Below, piece after piece: positions 8,208 to 15,268 of a stretch of 46,898 bases of DNA (the first letter of the stretch is position 1; each line of letters begins with the position of its first letter). The stretch lies in contig JAHJJB010000023.1 of assembly GCA_018823005.1 (NCBI GenBank), positions 1 to 46,898 on the forward strand. The letters run 5' to 3'. Made by a program: the position numbers and the translations under genes. Under the pieces are notes generated by a model. The model ran no database searches, was not told the origin of the DNA, and was given only the letters and a program-made list of their open reading frames with translations. Source of the DNA: Pseudomonadota bacterium. Lineage in GTDB: Bacteria; Desulfobacterota; Desulfobacteria; Desulfobacterales; RPRI01.

Positions 8208-8885
8208 GTGATTCGTACACGGAACCTGTCAAAGAGCTACAGCACCGGCAGAGGAAAGGTTCAGGCCATCTCTGATGTTTCCCTTTTCGTAGATACAGGC
8301 ATGACACTTACGGTTATGGGAAAATCCGGTTCCGGTAAAACCACACTTCTCAACTGTATTGGCGGCATTGAAAGGCCCGACACCGGCAGTGTAGAATGTT
8401 TTGGAGTTGACATCCATGCTCTTTCAAACAGAGATCTTTCTCTTTTTCAGCGCCGTAATGCAGGTTTTGTGTTTCAAGCCGGGAACCTTCTTTCGTATCT
8501 GACAGTATCCGAAAACATAGCCTTTCCTCTGGTTCTTAACGCCATTCCGAATAAAGAAAAAGACAGGCGTGTTCTCGAACTGCTTGAAAAAATAGAGTTA
8601 TCCGATGCAGCCCGTGCAATGCCTAATGAGCTTTCCGGAGGAGAGGCTCAAAGAGTGGCTTTCGCGAGAGCTATCGCTCATTGCCCTAAAATGCTTCTTG
8701 CAGATGAACCAACGGCAAGCCTTGATACCGAGACTGGTAAGAATCTTGTAGGTCTCATGTTCGCCTTGGGCAAAGAGGAGAAATGTACAATAATAATCTC
8801 AACTCATGACCAGGAAATAATAAAGCTGTCATACAAGTCATTAGATATCAGGGACGGCAAAGTGAAAGGCCCGGAAAATGAATAG
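8208..8885 (+). CDS. ABC transporter ATP-binding protein (LolD/MacB-like)
   Basis: From a GTG at 8208 the protein is 225 residues. It has a complete nucleotide-binding domain: Walker A GKSGSGKTT (38-46), Q-loop Q90, signature LSGGE (142-146), Walker B MLLADE (162-167) and H-loop H200. It should power the FtsX-type permease encoded just upstream. I chose the GTG because AAGGAG at 8190-8195 lies before it and because the longer frame from 8109 would add 33 residues read out of frame from the permease gene. The stop overlaps the next gene by 8 bp. Confidence 0.9.
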   Translation: MIRTRNLSKSYSTGRGKVQAISDVSLFVDTGMTLTVMGKSGSGKTTLLNCIGGIERPDTGSVECFGVDIHALSNRDLSLFQRRNAGFVFQAGNLLSYLTVSENIAFPLVLNAIPNKEKDRRVLELLEKIELSDAARAMPNELSGGEAQRVAFARAIAHCPKMLLADEPTASLDTETGKNLVGLMFALGKEEKCTIIISTHDQEIIKLSYKSLDIRDGKVKGPENE

Positions 8886-9129
8886 ACTTTTAAAGTTAAT
8901 CCTTTTAGCAGGTGGTATTTTATTTGCTTTCGGATGCGGTTACAAAGCTTATCTCGGCTTGCACGGAACTTCGGTCAGATTGCATCCTGATATACACAAA
9001 TCTGTTACGGCAGACAGGGAATGCCTCGAATGTCATCATCCTGATAATCCAAAGGGGCCGCCTACTCCGCATCCAACTTTTACAGGCTGCATCAAGTGCC
9101 ATAATGATGAGAATGGTACTAAAAAATAA
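8878..9129 (+). CDS. Small membrane-anchored diheme cytochrome c
   Basis: This 83-residue protein has an N-terminal hydrophobic segment (LLKLILLAGGILFAFG) and two c-type heme sites, CLECH (49-53) and CIKCH (71-75). Extra histidines (H29, H36, H40, H54, H65) could serve as distal ligands. It should be on the outer face of the inner membrane. The start overlaps the ATPase gene by 8 bp, so it is firmly part of the ABC operon, which is unusual company. It may hand electrons to, or take them from, something exported or modified by this cluster. That role is inference only. The cysteine at 20 could be a lipid site, but the lipobox is poor. Confidence 0.8.
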   Translation: MNRLLKLILLAGGILFAFGCGYKAYLGLHGTSVRLHPDIHKSVTADRECLECHHPDNPKGPPTPHPTFTGCIKCHNDENGTKK

Positions 9130-9141
9130 AACGGAAAACAT

Positions 9142-9933
9142 ATGCACCAGTTTGATAAAGATATTTCTCTTACACCCCGGGAAGACTTCTTTTTTACGGG
9201 AACTTTGACCGATAACTGGTCAATCAATGGTAATCCAAACGGAGGATACCTGATGGCCATACTGGCAAATGCCATGTCACAGCAAAGTGAAAAAAAATCA
9301 ACGCCCATTCTGACTGCAAATTATATTTCGCGGTGCGTTCCGGGCAAAGCAGATTTGTCTGTCGAAACAATTTCTCAGTCGAACCAGTTTAACCGTTTTC
9401 AGGCAAAGCTGTTTCAGAACGGAAAAGAAAAAATCAGAGCAATAGGCACCTTTGCGGATGAAAAGGACGGCTGTTTTTTTGAAAGATTTGAAGCACAAGC
9501 GCCTGATATTTCTCCTCTTAAAGAATGCATTCTAATTCAGCCTATTCCGAAATACACTCTCTTTAACCAATTGGATGCACGTCTGGAACCTGAAAGCGCC
9601 GGCTGGATGCAGGGCAAACTGTCTGATAAATCTGAACAAAAGGGCTGGGTCAAGTTCAGAGACGACCGCCCCTTCGATATATTTTCAATATCATTAATTG
9701 CGGACTCATTTCCGCCTCCTGTTCTCGCAAGCCAGGGAATGGTTGCATGGGTGCCGACAATAGAATTTTCAATAAATATCCGGAATATTCCTGAGACCAA
9801 ATGGCTGAAATGTGTTTTCCGAAGCCGTTTTATAAATTGCGGCCTTCTGGAAGAAGATGGCGAAGTGTGGGATGAAGAAGGCAGGATAATCGCAATTTCA
9901 AGGCAGATTGCTCAATTCCGGAAAACCGGCTGA
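9142..9933 (+). CDS. Acyl-CoA thioesterase-like hotdog protein
   Basis: This 263-residue protein matches the TesB-like double-hotdog thioesterase superfamily (PF13622-type). It has WSINGNPNGGYLMAILANAM near residues 29-48, where the NGGYL segment and the helix after it form the hotdog core. A second half repeats the fold (RDDRPFDIFSISLIAD ... PPPVLA). It likely hydrolyses an acyl-CoA in the cytoplasm. It starts 12 bp after the cytochrome gene and ends 4 bp before a DUF2784 gene. In this operon it may release a fatty or prenyl acid, but the substrate is not visible from the sequence. Confidence 0.75.
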   Translation: MHQFDKDISLTPREDFFFTGTLTDNWSINGNPNGGYLMAILANAMSQQSEKKSTPILTANYISRCVPGKADLSVETISQSNQFNRFQAKLFQNGKEKIRAIGTFADEKDGCFFERFEAQAPDISPLKECILIQPIPKYTLFNQLDARLEPESAGWMQGKLSDKSEQKGWVKFRDDRPFDIFSISLIADSFPPPVLASQGMVAWVPTIEFSINIRNIPETKWLKCVFRSRFINCGLLEEDGEVWDEEGRIIAISRQIAQFRKTG

Positions 9934-9937
9934 TCTT

Positions 9938-10306
9938 ATGCTTCTAAAAATAGCCGCTGAAATAATTGTATTGATCCATTTAATGTTCATTGTTTTTGTT
10001 GTGACAGGAGGTTTCTTTGTCCTGAAATGGCCCAAAATAGCCTGGCTGCATATACCTGCAGCAATCTGGGGCGCTCTGATTGAGTTTACAGGCTGGGTCT
10101 GCCCGCTCACACCTGTTGAGAACAGTCTCCGGGAAGCAGGAGGAAAAGCCGCATATCAGTCTGAATTCATAAATCATTACATCATTCCGGTTATTTATCC
10201 GGCTGGTTTGACCCGTGAAATTCAGTTTGTTATGGGTTGTATAGTTATTGTATTAAATGTATTGATCTATGCCATGCTCATTGTGAAAAAAGTCCGGAAA
10301 GAATAA
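9938..10306 (+). CDS. DUF2784 membrane protein
   Basis: From the ATG at 9938 this is a 122-residue protein of the DUF2784 family. It has three or four membrane segments (about 8-30, 37-55, 96-118) and the family's WLHIPAAIWGALIEFTGWVC and PLTPVEN stretches. Function is unknown for the family. I prefer this ATG over a TTG 30 bp upstream, because that one lies inside the thioesterase frame and the family usually begins just before the first membrane helix. It is close behind the thioesterase and should be co-transcribed. Confidence 0.75.
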   Translation: MLLKIAAEIIVLIHLMFIVFVVTGGFFVLKWPKIAWLHIPAAIWGALIEFTGWVCPLTPVENSLREAGGKAAYQSEFINHYIIPVIYPAGLTREIQFVMGCIVIVLNVLIYAMLIVKKVRKE

Positions 10307-10352
10307 ATATCCTTAAAACCAATTAATTTTTTTCATTGAAAGGGGAACTATT

Positions 10353-10694
10353 ATGGTTAAGCAATTGATAACACTAAGTTTAGCGATACTCCTGACCACA
10401 CTGCTTTCTGTCGGATTTTTGACAATTCCCGGAAAGGCCGATGCCGGGGTCGTGCCTCTTGAAGGAATAAAATATGATGTTAACTTCTCTCTTGAGGATA
10501 ATCTGAAATTGTTTATCGGAATGAAAGTATATGTTACCCTTGATTCAGGAAAGACTTTTGCGGGTAATGTTAAGGAAGTAGGAAACCATCTTATATGGCT
10601 GGAAAAACTGGATGGCAAGGAGTTTTTTGATGCCCTGATTCGTATTAACAGTATTACTGCCATAGATACAAGATTCCGGGATCTGAAACGTTGA
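10353..10694 (+). CDS. Exported small protein with an Sm-like fold pattern
   Basis: This 113-residue protein has a clear signal peptide (LITLSLAILLTTLLSVGFL, probable cut near KADA-GV). The mature part reads like a small five-stranded Sm/LSm barrel: GMKVYVTLDSGKTFAGNVKE, then IWLEKLDGKEFFDALIRI, then NSITAIDTRFR. Sm-like folds normally act inside the cell on RNA, so an exported one is unusual. It may be only a structural resemblance. It follows DUF2784 by 46 bp and precedes a repeat-containing gap. Its function is unknown. Confidence 0.6.
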   Translation: MVKQLITLSLAILLTTLLSVGFLTIPGKADAGVVPLEGIKYDVNFSLEDNLKLFIGMKVYVTLDSGKTFAGNVKEVGNHLIWLEKLDGKEFFDALIRINSITAIDTRFRDLKR

Positions 10695-10702
10695 TATAAA
10701 AA

Positions 10703-10758
10703 GATCGAATATCGTACGTCGAAGTTCGAGTTGCGATTTACGATGTACGAACTACGAA
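10703..10758. repeat. Word repeat (CGTAC/TTCG family), hairpin-capable
   Basis: A series of cgaa, cgtac and ttcg words fills the gap between the Sm-like gene and the first hydrolase. The first half (TCGAATATCGTACGTCG) and the reverse complement of the second half (TTCGTACATCGTAAATCG) are similar, so the stretch can fold. A relative lies at 30021-30064. Confidence 0.5.
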
Positions 10759-10784
10759 AGATTAACAGGGCGGGAGGAAGCAGC

Positions 10785-11561
10785 ATGCATGAAGGAAATG
10801 CCAAAAATATAGGTTATGTTGCCGGGCGCTGGCCCCTTGATCCTGAAAAGCCGACTCTTGTATTCATTCACGGCTCCGGAGGATCAAGCGCTCTCTGGGA
10901 AAAACAGGTCGACGAACTCAAAGCGCATGTGAACACAATCGCCCTGGATCTCCCCGGCCATGGACGAAGCAGCGGTCCCGGTATGGACACCGTCGCAGGA
11001 TATTCCGCGGCAGTCGCAGATTTTATCGAAACAGTTGAAATACCGGAACCTGTTCCGTGCGGTCTGAGTATCGGCGGAGCCATAGTTCTTCAGCTTATTC
11101 TGGAGCATAAGGAGCGTTTTAAGGCTGCAATCCTCGTGAATACCGGTGCACGGCTCCGGGTAATGCCTCTGATTTTAGAGACCATAAAAAAAGATTACGA
11201 AAAATATCTAAGCACTATCCCTGTTTTTGCGGCATCTGAAAAAACTGACCCCCGGAAGCTTGCTTCACTCATGGCAGATACGGCAAAATGCAATCCGGAA
11301 ACAGCATTTGGTGATTTTAAAGCCTGCGACCGGTTCGACGTGATAGATAAATTATCAGCCATAATCACTCCTGTTCTCATATTGACGGCTGAAGATGACA
11401 TGCTGACGCCGCCGAAGTTTGGAGTATATATGAAAGAAAAGATCAGGAAGGCATCCATGGTAAATATCAAAGATGCCGGACACCTGTCACCACTGGAACA
11501 ACCGGAAGCATTCAACCGAGCCATCACTGATTTTCTAAAGCAGGAAAAACTTATTTTATAA
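10785..11561 (+). CDS. Alpha/beta hydrolase
   Basis: From the ATG at 10785 this is a 258-residue alpha/beta hydrolase. The nucleophile is S95 in GLSIGG, the acid is probably D205 (TAEDDML) and the histidine is H233 (DAGHLSP). The oxyanion region is FIHGSGGSS (27-35). A GGGAGG ribosome site precedes this ATG, so the upstream ATG at 10731 is not favoured. It would hydrolyse a cytoplasmic ester, lactone or similar substrate, and the exact reaction cannot be told. It opens a three-gene run with a transglutaminase-like gene and a second hydrolase. Confidence 0.82.
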   Translation: MHEGNAKNIGYVAGRWPLDPEKPTLVFIHGSGGSSALWEKQVDELKAHVNTIALDLPGHGRSSGPGMDTVAGYSAAVADFIETVEIPEPVPCGLSIGGAIVLQLILEHKERFKAAILVNTGARLRVMPLILETIKKDYEKYLSTIPVFAASEKTDPRKLASLMADTAKCNPETAFGDFKACDRFDVIDKLSAIITPVLILTAEDDMLTPPKFGVYMKEKIRKASMVNIKDAGHLSPLEQPEAFNRAITDFLKQEKLIL

Positions 11562-11578
11562 GGAGTCTTTTCATCGAG

Positions 11579-12253
11579 ATGAATTCTGAGATGCAGCAAT
11601 ATATTCAACCTTCACCGACAATCGATTTCGATAATATAACAGTCGCGAAGTTCGCCGGGGAGAACTCGGGAGTTTCCGCCGACCAAAGAGAACAGGCAGT
11701 CAGTCTTTATTACGCTGTAAGGGACTCTATACGCTACGACCCTTATTCTATGAATTTATCAATCGAAGGACTCAGGGCGAGCACCACGCTGAGCCTTGGA
11801 AGGGGCTGGTGTGTCGCCAAGGCAATCATTCTTGCTGCATGCTGCCGGTCTTTAGGGATTCCCGCCCGTCTCGGTTTTGCAGATGTTCGAAACCACCTGA
11901 CTACTGCGCGCCTTCGGGAGATTATGAAAACCGACGTCTTCTTCTGGCATGGTTATACCTCGATTTACCTGGACGGACTCTGGATCAAAGCGACCCCCGC
12001 CTTTAATATAGAGCTCTGCGAAAAGTTCAGGCTTAAACCTCTCGATTTTGACGGACTTAAAGATTCAATATACCATCCATTTGATCTTGAGGGGAACAAG
12101 CACATGGAATATCTGAGATATCGCGGAGAATTTGCCGATGTTCCCTTAGACCAGATAATTGAATCCTTTAGCCGGGAATATACCCTTGATGATTCATCCC
12201 TGAAGGAAGGTGACTTCGACCGTGAAGTAAGTATTGAAACAAAGAGTATTTAA
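11579..12253 (+). CDS. Transglutaminase-like (cysteine protease fold) protein
   Basis: This 224-residue protein has the transglutaminase core: GRGWCVAKA with Cys78, and a catalytic histidine in FFWHGYTSIYLDG at H124. At the usual Asp position the sequence is KATPAFN, with Thr139-Pro where Asp-Pro is typical, so the third catalytic residue may be replaced. There is no signal peptide, so it is cytoplasmic. It might act as a peptidase, amidase or acyltransferase. An AAGGAG site lies upstream, 18 bp after the preceding hydrolase. It is flanked on both sides by alpha/beta hydrolases. Confidence 0.75.
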   Translation: MNSEMQQYIQPSPTIDFDNITVAKFAGENSGVSADQREQAVSLYYAVRDSIRYDPYSMNLSIEGLRASTTLSLGRGWCVAKAIILAACCRSLGIPARLGFADVRNHLTTARLREIMKTDVFFWHGYTSIYLDGLWIKATPAFNIELCEKFRLKPLDFDGLKDSIYHPFDLEGNKHMEYLRYRGEFADVPLDQIIESFSREYTLDDSSLKEGDFDREVSIETKSI

Positions 12254-12280
12254 CTGCCTGAGCAAACCGGGAGGTAAGCC

Positions 12281-13213
12281 ATGAAAACGAGACGGTCGTT
12301 AATACCGATTATCTTTATTATAGTGATTCTTCCTGTCGTACTCTATCAGATAATGAATCCCGAAAAAGATGAACTTAATGATGCTATCCGAACTCGGCTT
12401 GGAGGATCATACATATCTCTTTCAGGAGGGGTAACCCATTATGCCCTCGAAGGGCCGGAAACGGGGCAGGTGGTTGTGCTCGTTCACGGCGGGACGGTTC
12501 CAATGTTTACCTGGGATGTTGTATCCCCGACTCTGGCAGCTGCCGGCTATCGTGTCCTCCGTTACGACATGTACGGACGGGGCTACTCGGACAGGCCGCC
12601 TGTCACATACAATCGGAAACTTTACGGGGATCAGTTGATGGAGCTGCTTGATAAGTTAAACCTAAATGAGCCTGTCGATCTGGTCGGATATTCGCTTGGC
12701 GGCGGAATAGTTGCCGACTTTGCGGCCCGGCACCCTCAGCGTGTCCGCAAACTCACCCTGATCTCCCCTGTTGTCTACAACTTTAAGACACCACAAATCT
12801 TTCGTATTCCTGTTTTAGGGGAGTTTCTCGCCCGAATTGTCGGCATCAGGACAATAACCAGGCGCGCAAACAGCACGTTTGAAGGGACAGAGCTTTACCA
12901 GCGCCACGCAAACCTCTTTGCCGAGCAGACAACGTTCAAAGGCTTTCAGGACTCAATGTTGTCAATGATCCGGAGTGACGCTATCGGAGATTATCGTGAC
13001 AGCTTTGAGTCGGTCGGAAAACAGAAAAGAAATGTACTGCTGATATGGGGGGCACGCGACGCGGAGATTCCTGAAGAGGTAATAAATACCACCCGGAAAC
13101 TGATTCCTTTTGTTCAGTTTCATGATGTCAGGGATGCGGGTCACAATATCGTGTTTCAGAAACCACATCAAATAACCGAAATAATTGATAATTTTCTGCG
13201 AAGTAACCCGTAA
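12281..13213 (+). CDS. Membrane-anchored alpha/beta hydrolase
   Basis: This 310-residue protein has an N-terminal membrane segment (LIPIIFIIVILPVVLY, 7-22) after basic residues, so the hydrolase domain should face the periplasm. The oxyanion segment is LVHGG (67-71), the nucleophile is S138 in GYSLGGG, and the C-terminal acid and histidine are in GARDAEIP and DAGHNIV. The lid region is helical. It is closest in look to the epoxide-hydrolase/esterase-like branch, but the substrate is unknown. It follows the transglutaminase-like gene by 27 bp and precedes a small membrane protein. Confidence 0.82.
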   Translation: MKTRRSLIPIIFIIVILPVVLYQIMNPEKDELNDAIRTRLGGSYISLSGGVTHYALEGPETGQVVVLVHGGTVPMFTWDVVSPTLAAAGYRVLRYDMYGRGYSDRPPVTYNRKLYGDQLMELLDKLNLNEPVDLVGYSLGGGIVADFAARHPQRVRKLTLISPVVYNFKTPQIFRIPVLGEFLARIVGIRTITRRANSTFEGTELYQRHANLFAEQTTFKGFQDSMLSMIRSDAIGDYRDSFESVGKQKRNVLLIWGARDAEIPEEVINTTRKLIPFVQFHDVRDAGHNIVFQKPHQITEIIDNFLRSNP

Positions 13214-13227
13214 AATGGAGGATGCTT

Positions 13228-13416
13228 ATGCGAAACTTAGCAATTGCCCTCATCACTCTTTCGGCAGCAGGGTTTCTGCTGGCCGTAATCGGAACCCTGA
13301 GCGTCGGCCCGATTATGGGAGTGAGCCCGGAAGGATTCTCACGAGGCTCAAACAACATTGCGCTCATCGCCATTGCCCTCTCTTTTTGGTTTGGAGGGAA
13401 CAAAAACAAGGAATAG
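13228..13416 (+). CDS. Small membrane protein
   Basis: From the ATG at 13228 this is a 62-residue protein with two hydrophobic stretches (LAIALITLSAAGFLLAVIG and NNIALIAIALSFWFGG) and a charged end (NKNKE). I chose this start because GGAGG at 13217-13221 is well spaced for it. The family is not recognised. It lies 14 bp after the second hydrolase and is probably the last gene of that operon. Confidence 0.65.
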   Translation: MRNLAIALITLSAAGFLLAVIGTLSVGPIMGVSPEGFSRGSNNIALIAIALSFWFGGNKNKE

Positions 13417-13598
13417 CTTGAGATTGATCGGTAACTGATTTAAACAATTAACCGCTTTCCACAACAGGAAAATCGGAAGAGTGGGGTGTGGCGTTTTTTG
13501 AACATGGAGAGTTCCCCTGGTGCATCCATCCCAAAAAGAAGGCTTATTTTATCCTTTTTGCAAACTTTTTTTAAAGTAGTTCAATCTTTTGTTTTTCA
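13417..13598. other. Intergenic region before the TRAP operon
   Basis: No gene is visible. A weak hairpin pairing cgctttccaca (about 13452) with tgtggcg followed by a T run at about 13492 may end the upstream operon. Otherwise I see nothing until the promoter at 13599. Confidence 0.4.
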
Positions 13599-13628
13599 TT
13601 GACACCCAATGCCTCATCCTTATATATT
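13599..13628 (+). promoter_or_regulatory. Putative sigma-70 promoter of the TAXI-TRAP operon
   Basis: A perfect TTGACA at 13599-13604 is followed by TATATT at 13623-13628 (18-bp spacer) or TATATA at 13621 (16-bp spacer). It lies about 130 bp upstream of the binding-protein start, leaving a long leader. Confidence 0.6.
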
Positions 13629-13759
13629 ACCCCCGTTTAAAGTGCTATCAATACATGGTATTTAATAGTATCTTAAAAGTCAGGGTTCAGGCGGCAAAGA
13701 AAATCATGAAAAAGCCGTCAAGCTTAAACAATAACTGAAAAAAGGAAAGGATGTGCTTT

Positions 13760-14710
13760 ATGAAAAAACTGTTAGGTGTATGTGTGGCTGTTTTGTTTGT
13801 TATCGGCGTAGTTCTCCCGGTCTATGCGGCTGATACCAATCTGGTTTTAGCAACCGGCGGAACTGCAGGAACTTACTATCCTTTTGGCGGTGCAATGGCA
13901 AGAATCTGGAACACCAAAATTCCCGGCATGAACGTGACCGCTCAGACCACAGGAGCATCGGCTGAAAACATCCGGCTGGTAAACAAAAAGGAAGTTGAAC
14001 TGGCCCTTGTTCAGAGTGATACCCTTGATTTTGCCTACAATGCCAAGGAAGCGTTCAAGGAACCGATCAAAACAATGAGCGCGATCGCAGTTCTTTATCC
14101 TGAAATCATCCAGGTTGTGACCCGGGCTGACTACCCCATAAAATCGATCACGGACCTCAAGGGCAAGAAAGTGGGCGTGGGCGCTCCGGGAAGCGGAACC
14201 GAAGCCAATTTCAGGCAATTAATGGACGTTTACGGTTTGGCCAAGGGTGATGTAAACAGCCAGTATCTCTCTTTCTCGGAAAGCGCTGAAGCTTTCAAGG
14301 ACAGGCATATAGATGCCTTTATAGTTACTGCCGGCATTCCGAATGCAGCGATAATGGATATCTCGACACAGAATGAGATCCGGATTATTAATATTCCAGC
14401 AGAGACAGCCGCAAAGCTTACTGTGAAATATCCCTTCTTAGCGGCAGTCAAAGTGCCTGCCAACACCTATAAGAGCCTAACCCAGGATGTGGAAACAGTT
14501 GCGGTCAATGCCGTTCTAATAGTCGGCAACGACGTCTCCGCGGACGTTGTCTACAACATGACCAAGGCACTGTTTGATAATCAGGCCGAACTGGCATCCG
14601 CTCATGCCAAGGGGAAGGAGCTGAATCTGCAAAATGCTGTTAAAGGGGTATCAATCCCATTCCATCCTGGTGCAATGAAGTACTATAAAGAAAAAGGGGC
14701 TATAAAATAG
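13760..14710 (+). CDS. TAXI-family TRAP transporter solute-binding protein
   Basis: From the ATG at 13760 this is a 316-residue exported protein: signal peptide LLGVCVAVLFVIGVVLPVYA, then mature AADTNLVLATGGTAGTYYPFGG. The GTAGTYYP motif is the mark of TAXI (TRAP-associated extracytoplasmic immunogenic) binding proteins, followed by ASAENIRLVNKKEVELALVQ. It should bind an organic acid in the periplasm and deliver it to the fused permease encoded downstream. The ATG at 13751 is unlikely because AAGGAAAGG abuts it with no spacing, whereas it is well spaced for 13760. The ligand cannot be predicted. Dicarboxylates and glutamate are known for relatives. Confidence 0.9.
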   Translation: MKKLLGVCVAVLFVIGVVLPVYAADTNLVLATGGTAGTYYPFGGAMARIWNTKIPGMNVTAQTTGASAENIRLVNKKEVELALVQSDTLDFAYNAKEAFKEPIKTMSAIAVLYPEIIQVVTRADYPIKSITDLKGKKVGVGAPGSGTEANFRQLMDVYGLAKGDVNSQYLSFSESAEAFKDRHIDAFIVTAGIPNAAIMDISTQNEIRIINIPAETAAKLTVKYPFLAAVKVPANTYKSLTQDVETVAVNAVLIVGNDVSADVVYNMTKALFDNQAELASAHAKGKELNLQNAVKGVSIPFHPGAMKYYKEKGAIK

Positions 14711-14714
14711 CCTG

Positions 14715-14764
14715 AGGAGGATACGGGCGCGGTTTTCCGGAAGGGAACCGCGCCCTCTGTTTTT
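14715..14764 (+). promoter_or_regulatory. Hairpin between SBP and DUF1850 genes, possible attenuator or ribosome-bridging structure
   Basis: AGGAGG at 14715-14720 is followed by a perfect 10-bp stem GGGCGCGGTT (14725-14734) with AACCGCGCCC (14746-14755) and then TCTGTTTTT, directly before the ATG at 14765. As a terminator-like hairpin it could lower expression of the membrane genes relative to the abundant binding protein. Alternatively, folding would bring AGGAGG to about 14 nt from the ATG. Confidence 0.7.
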
Positions 14765-15268
14765 ATGAGGCATCGATTTGCATGGAGCGTTATTTTTGCC
14801 GGTTTCATCGGCTTTTGGCTTTTGTTCCTGCCGTTTATCACAGTCCTTGAAATCAGTGATTTTAAAACCCAGCGAAAACTGCAGCTCTTTCGCGTTCGCT
14901 CCGGGGAAGAATTTACCATCTCCTTCACTCACTCAGTAAATCGACGGCCTGTTTATGATACTCTGCGGGTTGAAAATGATCATCTTGTGATAGTTAGGTC
15001 CCGGTACGATTCATTCGGAGCCGGCATGCCCGAGTCTTCCACCGGAGAAGGAACGCTGTCAATCGCAAAAGATGGCTGGCTTGTTTGGACCGTCAACCAA
15101 CCGATACCGTACTTAACGGTGAGAGTTGGATGGACGGCTGAGCATACGTTGCATATAAGAGACCGCACTATCCGTCTTGCGGAACTTGCGGAACCTGGCA
15201 GCGCAGTAACCATGCGTGTTCAGAATATAAACATGATAGATTTTTTGAAAGGCAGATCCGTGAAATGA
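14765..15268 (+). CDS. DUF1850 protein of the TAXI-TRAP operon
   Basis: This 167-residue protein has one N-terminal membrane segment (VIFAGFIGFWLLFLPFITVL) and a periplasmic beta-rich domain. The DUF1850 signatures FTISFTHSVNRRPVYDTLRV and YDSFGAGMPES are clear. DUF1850 genes are typically found between TAXI binding proteins and fused TRAP permeases, as here. Their role is unproven, but an accessory to the transporter is likely. The ATG directly follows a T run of a hairpin and has no Shine-Dalgarno site of its own. The end overlaps the permease start by 4 bp. Confidence 0.85.
   Translation: MRHRFAWSVIFAGFIGFWLLFLPFITVLEISDFKTQRKLQLFRVRSGEEFTISFTHSVNRRPVYDTLRVENDHLVIVRSRYDSFGAGMPESSTGEGTLSIAKDGWLVWTVNQPIPYLTVRVGWTAEHTLHIRDRTIRLAELAEPGSAVTMRVQNINMIDFLKGRSVK

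Noticed and set aside
10313-10804. A 163-codon minus-strand frame over the Sm-like gene
   Set aside because: It crosses the word repeat and runs opposite a gene with a good signal peptide and ribosome site.
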